64,000 bases of DNA from assembly GCF_005145025.1 (NCBI RefSeq), contig NZ_CP039695.1, forward strand, positions 987,501-1,051,500, read 5' to 3'. A program made the translations under genes and the position numbers. The notes beneath the pieces were generated by a model that searched no databases, had not been told where the DNA came from, and was given only the letters and a program-made list of their open reading frames with translations. Within the stretch, counting starts at the first letter, position 1, and each line of letters opens with the position of its first letter. Shown piece by piece: positions 16,736-24,339 of the stretch. Source of the stretch: Novosphingobium sp. EMRT-2 (GTDB taxonomy: Bacteria; Pseudomonadota; Alphaproteobacteria; Sphingomonadales; Sphingomonadaceae).

Positions 16736-17221
16736 GTGCCTTTACCCCTACCCTTGATGCGTGCGGTGGCACTGGCGGCGGGCATCGCCGGGCTGGCCGT
16801 TCCCGTGACGGCGGGATCGCAACAGGCCGAGGGCGTGCTGACGATCGACGTCGGCAACGTGCGCGTTGCGCGCGGCACCGTGCATATCGACATCTGCCCG
16901 CAGGCCCAGTTTCTCAAGGACAACTGCCCTTGGGCGGCGGACGCGCCCGCGCAAGTGGGCGTGACCCGGCTGGTGGTGCGGCACCTGCCGCCCGGCCGCT
17001 ATGCCGCGCAGGCCTTCCTTGACGAGAACAACAACAAGGAAGTCGATCGCGCGCTGTTCGGCATTCCGAAGGAAGGCGTCGGCTTTTCGAACGACGCCAA
17101 GATCGGCTTCGGCCCGCCGAAGTTCGCGGACGCGGTATTTACTTTCAACGGTCCGTCGCAAGCGATCCGCTTCAATCTCCGCTATTTCCTTGGTGCCAAA
17201 GGCCCGCCAACAAAACGCTGA
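16736..17221 (+). CDS. DUF2141 exported protein
   Basis: This is a 161-residue protein with a signal peptide (LMRAVALAAGIAGLAVPVTAG) and a single DUF2141 domain. The domain contains the conserved LDENNNKEVDRALFGIPKEG followed by GFSND, a calcium-binding-like acidic loop. It should be periplasmic or surface-exposed. The GTG at 16736 fits GAGG five bases upstream; the ATG at 16757 lacks a ribosome-binding site. It lies between dxs and hpnN with short gaps (7 and 2 bases), so it probably serves hopanoid transport or envelope structure. The function of this family is not known. Confidence 0.8.
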   Translation: MPLPLPLMRAVALAAGIAGLAVPVTAGSQQAEGVLTIDVGNVRVARGTVHIDICPQAQFLKDNCPWAADAPAQVGVTRLVVRHLPPGRYAAQAFLDENNNKEVDRALFGIPKEGVGFSNDAKIGFGPPKFADAVFTFNGPSQAIRFNLRYFLGAKGPPTKR

Positions 17222-17223
17222 CC

Positions 17224-19839
17224 ATGCGCCCTACCCCCACCTCCCTCGTTGCGGCGAGCGTTCGCCGGCCCTGGCTCACGCTTGCGATCGGCCTCGTGCT
17301 CACGCTGGGCGCGCTGTTCGTCAACGCCCAGCGCATGGCAATGACCACCGACACGGCCGCGCTGATCTCCTCCTCGGTGGGCTGGCGCCAGCAGGAACAG
17401 CGCATGGAGGCGGCGTTCCCACAATTGCGCGACGCCATGCTCATCATCATCGATGGCGACACGCCCGAGCGCGCCGAAGGCGCCACGGTGCAACTCGCGG
17501 CGAAGCTGGCGGAAGACAGCGCCCATTTCCGCCGCGTCACGCGGCCCGACGGCGGCGATTTCTTCGCCCGCGAAGGCCTGCTCTACAGTTCGACCAACGA
17601 AGTCCGCAGCGCCACGCGCGCCATGGTCGATGCCCAGCCCCTGCTCGGCCCGCTGGCCGCCGATCCCAGCCTGCGCGGCGTTTCGGGCGCGCTTTCGACC
17701 ATGCTCGATGGCGTCGATGCCGGCGAAACCTCGCTCTCCCGCGTCGGCAAGCCGTTCAAGGCGCTCGCCAGCGCGATCGACGGATCGCTCGACGGCAAGA
17801 ACCCCGGCTTTTCGTGGCAGAAGCTCTTTGCGGAGGACGGCAGCGCGGTGGCGCCCCCCACGCGCCGCCTGATCCTGGTGCAACCGGTGCTCGACCATTC
17901 CGCGCTGATGCCCGGCGAAGCGGCGAGCGAAGCCGTGCAGGCGGCCGCGAAGGCGCTCTCGCTCGACGCGGCGCATGGCGTTTCGGTCAAGCTTACCGGC
18001 GAAGTGCCGCTGGCGGACGAGGAGTTCGCCACGCTGCAGGAGAACATCGGGCTGGTCGCGATCGTCATGCTGGGGGCGATGCTGCTGACGCTGTGGCTGG
18101 CCACGCGCTCGGTCAAGCTGGTCGGCGCGATCATGATCACGATCATCGCCGGGCTTATCGTCACCACGGCGGTCGGCCTGCTGGCGATCGGGCGGTTCAA
18201 CCTGATTTCGGTGGCCTTCATCCCGCTGTTTGTCGGGCTGGGCGTGGATTTCGGCATCCAGATCTGCGTGCGTTACAACGCGGAGCGCGCCGAAGGCGCC
18301 GAACCGGCCGCCGCGCTGCGCCAGGCCGCCGCCGCGCTCGCCGCGCCGCTAACGCTGGCCGCTGGCGCGATCTTCCTGGGCTTTGGCGCCTTCCTGCCCA
18401 CCGCCTATGTCGGCATCGCCGAACTCGGCGTGATTGCCGGCCTTGGCATGGTGGTGGCGCTGCTGTTCAGCCTGACGCTGCTGCCCGCGCTGGTCCTGCT
18501 GCTGAAGCCCGGCAGCCCGCGTGGCGACGTGGGGTTCACCCAACTCGCCCCTGCTGACCGATTCCTCGAACGGCGGCGCGGCGCGGTGCTATGGGCATTC
18601 GCGCTCGCCATGGCCGCCAGCATCGCCACGCTGCCGTGGGTGGTGTTCGACTTCAACCCGCTGCACCTGCGCGATCCCGAAGCGCCCGCCATGCGCGCGC
18701 TGGGCGACCTGACGCGCGATCCGGACCGGACGCCCAACACGATCGACGTGCTGGCGCGCAACGAAGCCGAGGCGCATCAGCTTGTGCAGAAGCTGGCCAA
18801 GCTGCCCGAAGTGGCGCGCGTGATCTCGGTCGACAGCTTCGTGCCCGAGGATCAGGCCCCCAAGCTGGCGCTGGTGCAGGATGCTTCGACCCTGCTCGAC
18901 CTCACGCTCAACCCGTTCGACATCACCCCACCTCCGGGCGATGCCGAGATGCAGGCGGCCGTCTCGGCCACCGCGCAACGCTTGCAGACCGTGGCCGCCA
19001 AACATCCCGGCGCCGAGGGAGCGGACGCCCGCGCGCTGGCCAAGGCCTTCGACCGGCTGGCCAAGGCCACGCCGGCGCAGCGCGAACAGGTCAACGCCAT
19101 GCTGTCGCAACCGCTCGGCGTGATGCTCGACCAGATGCGGCTGGCATTGCAGGCGGCTCCCGTCGACCGGGCCAGCCTTCCCGCAGAGATCACGCGCGAC
19201 TGGATCGCGCCCGACGGCCGCGTGCGCCTGCAGGTGTTCCCCAGCGGCAACGCCAACGACAACCGCGTGATCCATCGATTCCGCGATGCCGTGGCGGCGG
19301 TGACGCCGGCGATCTCGGGCCTGCCGGTGGCGACGCAGGCCGCCGCCTCGACCGTGGCCGGCGCGTTCGTGCAGGCGGGCGTGATCGCCTTCCTGCTGGT
19401 CAGTGTGCTACTGTTCCTGGTCCTGCGCGATGCGAAGGAAGTGGCGTTCACGCTGGCCCCCGTGGTGCTGTCGATCTTCCTGACGCTCGGCAGTTGCGTG
19501 GTTATCGGCCAGCCGATCAACTTCGCCAACATCATCGCCTTCCCGCTGCTGTTCGGCGTGGGCGTGGCGTTCCATATCTATTTCGTGATGGCCTGGCGCG
19601 ATGGCGCAACCGGGCTGCTGCAATCGAGCCTTGCCCGCGCCGTGCTGTTCAGTGCCTTCGCCACCGGCACCGCGTTCGGCAGCCTGTGGCTGTCGCACCA
19701 CCCCGGCACGGCGAGCATGGGCAAGATCCTGATGATCTCGCTGATCTGGACACTGATCTGCGCGCTGGTGTTCGAACCGGCGCTGCTCGGCCCGCCTCGC
19801 GCGAAAGCCCAACCGCGCGCAAAAGCGAAGCCCGGTTAA
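17224..19839 (+). CDS. hpnN: Hopanoid transporter HpnN, RND superfamily
   Basis: This inner-membrane protein (871 residues) has the RND layout in two halves. Each half has one helix, a large periplasmic domain and five helices; the N-half helix is RRPWLTLAIGLVLTLGALF and the later blocks span about residues 275-425 and 720-865. LFVGLGVDFGIQ in the first half is the acidic RND helix-4 motif. HpnN is known in Rhodopseudomonas to move hopanoids toward the outer membrane. It is the last gene of the dxs-DUF2141-hpnN unit. Its stop overlaps that of the convergent mlaA gene by four bases. Confidence 0.92.
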   Translation: MRPTPTSLVAASVRRPWLTLAIGLVLTLGALFVNAQRMAMTTDTAALISSSVGWRQQEQRMEAAFPQLRDAMLIIIDGDTPERAEGATVQLAAKLAEDSAHFRRVTRPDGGDFFAREGLLYSSTNEVRSATRAMVDAQPLLGPLAADPSLRGVSGALSTMLDGVDAGETSLSRVGKPFKALASAIDGSLDGKNPGFSWQKLFAEDGSAVAPPTRRLILVQPVLDHSALMPGEAASEAVQAAAKALSLDAAHGVSVKLTGEVPLADEEFATLQENIGLVAIVMLGAMLLTLWLATRSVKLVGAIMITIIAGLIVTTAVGLLAIGRFNLISVAFIPLFVGLGVDFGIQICVRYNAERAEGAEPAAALRQAAAALAAPLTLAAGAIFLGFGAFLPTAYVGIAELGVIAGLGMVVALLFSLTLLPALVLLLKPGSPRGDVGFTQLAPADRFLERRRGAVLWAFALAMAASIATLPWVVFDFNPLHLRDPEAPAMRALGDLTRDPDRTPNTIDVLARNEAEAHQLVQKLAKLPEVARVISVDSFVPEDQAPKLALVQDASTLLDLTLNPFDITPPPGDAEMQAAVSATAQRLQTVAAKHPGAEGADARALAKAFDRLAKATPAQREQVNAMLSQPLGVMLDQMRLALQAAPVDRASLPAEITRDWIAPDGRVRLQVFPSGNANDNRVIHRFRDAVAAVTPAISGLPVATQAAASTVAGAFVQAGVIAFLLVSVLLFLVLRDAKEVAFTLAPVVLSIFLTLGSCVVIGQPINFANIIAFPLLFGVGVAFHIYFVMAWRDGATGLLQSSLARAVLFSAFATGTAFGSLWLSHHPGTASMGKILMISLIWTLICALVFEPALLGPPRAKAQPRAKAKPG

Positions 19840-20834
19840 GGCTGCGGCGCGGGCGTCGCTTCCGGATCGTCCAACGGATCACGCAACTCGGGCGCGTCGG
19901 ACTGAGGCGCCGGCGGTTCGGGCTGTGTGCCGGTCAGTTCCGGATCGTTCAGCGGATCGGACAGTTCCGGCGCGGCCTGCTGGGGAGCGGTCGCGGCATG
20001 CCCCTTGGCTTCCTCGACCTCGGCCGCGCGATTCTGGAGATAGACCGAACGCAGGGTGGCATAGGGATCGACCGCACCATCGAACAGCGCGCGCAGATCG
20101 GCGTCCGATTCGGCGCGCAGGTCAAGCCCGCCGATGCCGCCGGTGATGAGCTGGTATTCCATCGAATTGAACGGTTTGCCCGCCACCAGGGGCAGGAGCG
20201 CGTCATCGGCCGAATTGCCCAACAGGTCGCGCAACGTGGTGGGGCCGATGAACGGCAGGAAGATGTATGGCCCCGGCCCCACCCCATAGAACGCCAGCGT
20301 CGTGCCGAATCCGTTGGGCCGATGCGGCAGCTTGAAGTCCTTGGTCTTGGCCACATCGAACAGCCCGCCGACACCGAACGTCGAATTGACCACGAACCGG
20401 CCCAGCGTTTCAACAGCCTTGCCCGGTTTGCCCTGGAGCAGAAAGTTCAAGAAGATGAAGGGCTCGGTCAGGTTGCTGAGCGCGTTGCGCAAGCCCGACC
20501 GGACCGGCCGGGGCACCACCTGCTTATAGCCCATCGCGGCCGGACGGAACACGGCGTGATCGATACCCTGGTGGATGCCGAACATCGTCCGGTTGAAGCC
20601 TTCCAGCGGATCACCTTTCGCGTGGTGACGGCGTTCTTCAGCCGGCTGCGTAGCCGGAGCCGGCGCATCCTGCCGCTGTGCCGGAGACACGAGAACCACG
20701 GGAGACGCGGACACCGGGTCTGCCGGGGCAGGCACGGCCGGCCCAGCGATTGCCTGCTGCGGCACCGATACGATCGGCTCGGCCGTAACCGGCGCGAAAG
20801 CCAGCGCCGCGGGAACAAGCAATGGCGAGATCAA
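19836..20834 (-). CDS. mlaA: MlaA (VacJ)-family outer-membrane lipid-asymmetry protein
   Basis: The protein has 332 residues. A VacJ/MlaA domain spans about residues 72-285, with DPLEGFNRTMFGIHQGIDH, RFVVNSTFGVGGLFD and GPYIFLPFIGPTTLRD. MlaA forms an outer-membrane ring that removes phospholipids from the outer leaflet. The protein contains no cysteine at all, so it cannot be a normal lipoprotein, unlike most MlaA proteins; the N-terminus (MISPLLVPAALAFAPVTAEP) looks like an ordinary or weak signal peptide. The start is TTG, supported by GAGGTGAT seven bases upstream at the end of hpnM. The C-terminal tail repeats PELSDPLNDPE as PELRDPLDDPE in a proline/acidic-rich stretch. Confidence 0.88.
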   Translation of the reverse strand: MISPLLVPAALAFAPVTAEPIVSVPQQAIAGPAVPAPADPVSASPVVLVSPAQRQDAPAPATQPAEERRHHAKGDPLEGFNRTMFGIHQGIDHAVFRPAAMGYKQVVPRPVRSGLRNALSNLTEPFIFLNFLLQGKPGKAVETLGRFVVNSTFGVGGLFDVAKTKDFKLPHRPNGFGTTLAFYGVGPGPYIFLPFIGPTTLRDLLGNSADDALLPLVAGKPFNSMEYQLITGGIGGLDLRAESDADLRALFDGAVDPYATLRSVYLQNRAAEVEEAKGHAATAPQQAAPELSDPLNDPELTGTQPEPPAPQSDAPELRDPLDDPEATPAPQP

Positions 20835-21431
20835 CTATTTATCACCTCTGGCAGCGATCGCATCCATGTGCGCAACCAGCGAACGCGCGCCACCGCGTTG
20901 CAAGATGGAGGCAAAATCGGAACGTCGCGTCGCGATCTGGCTGATCGCGTTGCGATAGAAAACATCGACGATCCTCCAGCTACCGCCATTCTGCCGCAAC
21001 CGGTAGCTGATCGCGATCGGCGCCTGCTTCGGCGCATTCAGAGTCGTCCGCACCAGCTTGTCGGTACCCCGTACCTGAACATTGGGATCGATGGTGAAGC
21101 TTTCCCCGGACCAGTTATCGAAATTGCGGGCATACTGCGCCACGGTCATGCGCCGGAAAGCCGCCGTCAGCGCCTGCTGGTCGGCCGGCGCAATGGTCGT
21201 CCAGGCGGGGCCGACCGAAAGGCGGGTCATCAGCGGAAGGTCGAAGGTCCGGTCCACGACCGGGCCGATCGCCGCCGATCGCGACGGAATTGTGCCGCCG
21301 GCGCGCATGATTCTGATCAGTCCGTCGTTAAGCTGCTGCACGGTGGCGCGCGCCGGATCGACGGCCTGCGCCGAAGCCATGGCCGGCAGCAAGGGCGCGA
21401 TAACCAGCGCGGCAAGGATCGGACGATGCAT
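20835..21431 (-). CDS. hpnM: MlaC-like periplasmic lipid-binding protein HpnM
   Basis: This 198-residue protein has a cleavable signal peptide (cut near AMASA/QA) and an MlaC/Ttg2D domain with VDRTFDLPLMTRL, RRMTVAQYARNF and SYRLRQNGGSWRIVDVFY. MlaC proteins carry lipids across the periplasm; the hopanoid-linked version is HpnM. It comes before mlaA on the same transcript, with its stop codon directly followed by the mlaA start. It faces away from ispH. With HpnN and MlaA it gives a full set of envelope lipid-transfer factors beside the hopanoid genes. Confidence 0.88.
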   Translation of the reverse strand: MHRPILAALVIAPLLPAMASAQAVDPARATVQQLNDGLIRIMRAGGTIPSRSAAIGPVVDRTFDLPLMTRLSVGPAWTTIAPADQQALTAAFRRMTVAQYARNFDNWSGESFTIDPNVQVRGTDKLVRTTLNAPKQAPIAISYRLRQNGGSWRIVDVFYRNAISQIATRRSDFASILQRGGARSLVAHMDAIAARGDK

Positions 21432-21591
21432 TTTGGACTCCTGATATTCCGGTTCGCTTATCGCGTCAGCGCGGCAGCCGTCTACCGCGAACGCACAAAG
21501 GCGGTACCTTTCTGCGAAAGAACGCTCTATGAACGGTTCGGGACCACTTTCGCGAGCTGCACCTAAGCATTATCATGTTAGCAGCCGCACA
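21432..21591. promoter_or_regulatory. Divergent promoter region hpnM / ispH
   Basis: These 160 bases separate two outward transcription units and must contain both promoters. AAAGG (21497-21501) and CCTTT (21507-21511) form a small inverted repeat near the middle, and an AT-rich stretch (ATTATCATGTTAG, about 21569-21581) before ispH could hold its -10 box. I could not assign promoters with confidence. Confidence 0.3.
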
Positions 21592-22593
21592 ATGAATAAG
21601 GCTTTTCCGGATAATCGAATGCCAGGTCCCGTCCATTCGCTGAATATCATTCTCGCCAATCCCCGCGGCTTCTGCGCCGGGGTAACGCGCGCCATCGACA
21701 TCGTGGAGAAGAGCCTCGAACGCTTCGGCGCGCCCGTCTATGTGCGGCACGAAATCGTTCACAACAAGCACGTGGTCGAACAGCTCAAGGCCAAGGGCGC
21801 GGTCTTTGTCGATGAACTGTCGGACATTCCGGCGGGTGCGATGACGATTTTCAGCGCCCACGGCGTCGCCCGCACGGTGGAGGAAGAGGCAAAGGTCCGG
21901 CAATTGCCCGTGATCGATGCCACCTGCCCGCTGGTGACCAAGGTCCATAGTCAGGGGCGGCGCTATGCGCGGGCCGGGCGGACGCTGGTGCTGATCGGCC
22001 ATGCCGGGCACGCCGAAGTGATCGGCACGATCGGCCAGATCGATTCGCCGGTGCATCTGGTCTCCACCGTGGACGATGTCGCCCTGCTGCCGGTCGCCAC
22101 GGATCAGCCGATCGCCTATATCACCCAGACGACGCTGAGCGTGGACGATACGCGCACCGTGATCGCCGCACTGCACGAACGCTTCAGCGATGTCGCCGGA
22201 CCCGACGTGGACGATATCTGCTATGCCACGCAAAACCGCCAGACGGCGGTGCGGAAACTTGCCGCGCTCAGCGACCTGCTGATCGTCGTCGGCGCGCGCA
22301 ACAGCTCCAACTCCTCGCGCCTGCGGGAGATCGGCGCCGAACTCGGCGTGCGGAGCTACCTTGTCGACAACGGCGACGATATCGATCCGGCATGGCTGGA
22401 CGGTGTCGAAACCGTTGGCGTCACCGCCGGCGCTTCGGCGCCGGACGTGCTGGTGGACAGCGTGATCGCCGCCCTTGGCCGGTTGCGCTCCGTCACCGTC
22501 TCGCAACTCGATGGCGTAAGGGAAGACATTGAGTTCAGTCTGCCTTCTGCGCTACGACGTCCCGCGCCCGCGATCCCCAGGGCCGCTGAATAG
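21592..22593 (+). CDS. ispH: 4-hydroxy-3-methylbut-2-enyl diphosphate reductase
   Basis: The 333-residue iron-sulfur enzyme makes isopentenyl and dimethylallyl diphosphate in the last step of the MEP pathway. The three cluster cysteines are C28 (NPRGFCAGV), C112 (DATCPLV) and C210 ([11 protein letters not shown]). The substrate-binding histidines lie in VHNKHVV, FSAHGV and GHAGHAEV. The ATG at 21592 is preferred, with another at 21619; neither has a strong ribosome-binding site. It is eight bases upstream of hpnH, and with dxs it brackets the precursor supply of the hopanoid island. Confidence 0.96.
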   Translation: MNKAFPDNRMPGPVHSLNIILANPRGFCAGVTRAIDIVEKSLERFGAPVYVRHEIVHNKHVVEQLKAKGAVFVDELSDIPAGAMTIFSAHGVARTVEEEAKVRQLPVIDATCPLVTKVHSQGRRYARAGRTLVLIGHAGHAEVIGTIGQIDSPVHLVSTVDDVALLPVATDQPIAYITQTTLSVDDTRTVIAALHERFSDVAGPDVDDICYATQNRQTAVRKLAALSDLLIVVGARNSSNSSRLREIGAELGVRSYLVDNGDDIDPAWLDGVETVGVTAGASAPDVLVDSVIAALGRLRSVTVSQLDGVREDIEFSLPSALRRPAPAIPRAAE

Positions 22594-22601
22594 GAATATT
22601 G

Positions 22602-23747
22602 ATGAGCCTTCCGCTCTCCCAGGTCGCCCGTATCGGCGCCTATACGCTTCGCCAGCACATCAAGGGTGGCAAGTACCCCCTCGTCCTCATGCTGGAACCG
22701 CTGTTCCGCTGCAACCTCGCCTGCCCGGGCTGTGGCAAGATCGACTACCCTGACGCCATCCTCAACCAGCGGCTCAGCTTCGAGCAGTGCATGGAAGCGA
22801 TCGAGGAATGCGGCGCGCCGGCGGTATCCATCGCTGGGGGCGAACCCCTGCTGCATCGCGACATGCCGCGCATCGTCGAAGGCTATATCGCGCGCAAGAA
22901 GTTCGTGATTCTGTGCACCAACGCGCTGCTGCTCAAGAAGAAGATCGACGACTACAAGCCGTCGCCCTTCTTCACCTGGTCGATTCACCTCGATGGCGAC
23001 AAGCAGATGCACGACCACGCGGTCGATCTGCCCGGCACCTACGAGGTCGCGCTGGAAGCGATCGAACTGGCAAAGTCCAAGGGCTTCCGCGTGCAGGTGA
23101 ACTGCACCGTGTTCGACGGCGCCAATCCCGATCGCCTGGCCGCCTTCTTCGACGAGATGAAGAGCCGCGACGTGGAGATCACGGTTTCGCCCGGCTACGC
23201 CTACGAACGCGCGGCCGACCAGCAGCACTTCCTCAACCGCGAACGCACCAAGCAGTTCTTCCGCGACGTGTTCAGCCGGGGCAACAAGGGCAAGAACTGG
23301 GCCTTCACCAATTCGCCCTTGTTCCTCGATTTCCTGGCCGGCAACCAGACTTACGAATGCACGCCGTGGTCGATGCCGCTGCGGACCGTGTTCGGCTGGC
23401 AAAAGCCCTGCTACCTGCTGGGCGAAGGCTATGTCGACAGCTTCCGCGAACTGATGGAAGGCACCGACTGGGAAAAGTACGGCGTCGGCAAGTACGAGAA
23501 GTGCTCGAACTGCATGACGCATTGCGGCTTCGAAGGCACCGCCGCCACCGACGCGATCCGCCATCCGCTGAAGATGCTGCAGATCGCGCGCAAGGGCGTG
23601 AAGACCGATGGGCCGATGGCTCCTGAAGTCGATCTGTCGAAAGCGCGCCCCGCCGACGACGTCTATTCAAGCCACGTCGAGCGCGAACTCGCCAAGATCA
23701 AGGCCGAGAATCCCGCTGCGACCAAGCGCGTCGTGAACGCGGCCTAG
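22602..23747 (+). CDS. hpnH: Adenosyl-hopene transferase HpnH (radical SAM)
   Basis: This radical-SAM enzyme (381 residues) joins a 5'-deoxyadenosyl group to diploptene, giving adenosylhopane, the first C35 hopanoid. The cluster cysteines are C37, C41 and C44 in FRCNLACPGC, followed by GGEPLLHRD. The C-terminal SPASM-like part shows CSNCMTHCGFEGT. The length fits HpnH proteins (about 380). The ATG at 22602 follows TAGGAAT; a TTG one codon earlier is possible. Its last 81 bases overlap the convergent hpnG, whose enzyme acts next in the pathway. Confidence 0.96.
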   Translation: MSLPLSQVARIGAYTLRQHIKGGKYPLVLMLEPLFRCNLACPGCGKIDYPDAILNQRLSFEQCMEAIEECGAPAVSIAGGEPLLHRDMPRIVEGYIARKKFVILCTNALLLKKKIDDYKPSPFFTWSIHLDGDKQMHDHAVDLPGTYEVALEAIELAKSKGFRVQVNCTVFDGANPDRLAAFFDEMKSRDVEITVSPGYAYERAADQQHFLNRERTKQFFRDVFSRGNKGKNWAFTNSPLFLDFLAGNQTYECTPWSMPLRTVFGWQKPCYLLGEGYVDSFRELMEGTDWEKYGVGKYEKCSNCMTHCGFEGTAATDAIRHPLKMLQIARKGVKTDGPMAPEVDLSKARPADDVYSSHVERELAKIKAENPAATKRVVNAA

Positions 23748-24329
23748 CGCCCGGAACGCCAGCCCGGCGTGGCGGCCCGTGCGGATCAGCGCGGGCAGTT
23801 GCGCCGGGTTCCGGGCCAGCGATGCCAGCACCGCGCCCAGCGCCACGCTTCCGTCGGGCTTCATGCCGATCTGCGCCGCCGGTGGCAGCGCTTCTTCGGC
23901 GCTATCGGAAATGACCCGCACCGCCGCGAACGGCAGCCCATGCCGCGCCGCCACGCGCGCGGCGACATGGCTTTCCATATCGACGGCCAGTGCGCCGGTT
24001 TCGGCCCGCAAGGCGCGTTTGCCCGCCACCGTCGGCGTCATGACGTCACGCCCGGCCACCGCGCCCACGACCGCTTCCGGCAGGATCGCGCGCAGCTTTT
24101 CGACTGCCGCCGAATCGCCGTCGAGCACGACCTCCCCAACCTTCAGCGCTGGATCGAGCGCTCCGGCAATGCCGCTGGAGAGGATCACGGCGGGGAACAT
24201 CTCCGCCATATCGTCCAGCTCGGCTTCGAGGCGGGCACTATCCCCGCCGCCGGCAACGATGTGAAACGCCCCGCCGCGCCCGATCAGGTCCGCTTCGCGC
24301 TTCAGGCCACAGGCGACGATCCAGTTCAC
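23667..24329 (-). CDS. hpnG: Adenosylhopane phosphorylase HpnG (nucleosidase-like)
   Basis: The product (220 residues) belongs to the purine-nucleoside-phosphorylase/MTA-SAH nucleosidase fold, with VILSSGIAGALDPALKVGEV, VDMESHVAARVAARHGLPF and VRVISDSAEEALPP. HpnG removes adenine from adenosylhopane to give ribosylhopane. The start is most likely the GTG at 24329, 11 bases after the shc stop codon; longer readings run into shc and lose similarity. The C-terminal 27 codons are antisense to the end of hpnH. It is the last gene of the hpnA-B-C-D-E-shc-hpnG unit. Confidence 0.9.
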   Translation of the reverse strand: MNWIVACGLKREADLIGRGGAFHIVAGGGDSARLEAELDDMAEMFPAVILSSGIAGALDPALKVGEVVLDGDSAAVEKLRAILPEAVVGAVAGRDVMTPTVAGKRALRAETGALAVDMESHVAARVAARHGLPFAAVRVISDSAEEALPPAAQIGMKPDGSVALGAVLASLARNPAQLPALIRTGRHAGLAFRALGRVHDALGRSGILGLDLGEFALDVA

Positions 24330-24339
24330 CGCAGCTCGG

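Noticed and set aside
14788..16923. Leftward open frame of 711 codons opposite dxs and DUF2141
   Set aside because: Its translation is rich in arginine, histidine and glycine with no recognisable domain, while dxs on the + strand is complete.
18591..21566. Rightward open frame of 991 codons
   Set aside because: It runs through hpnN out of frame and then antisense to mlaA and hpnM, both clearly recognised. The composition is arginine-rich with no motifs.
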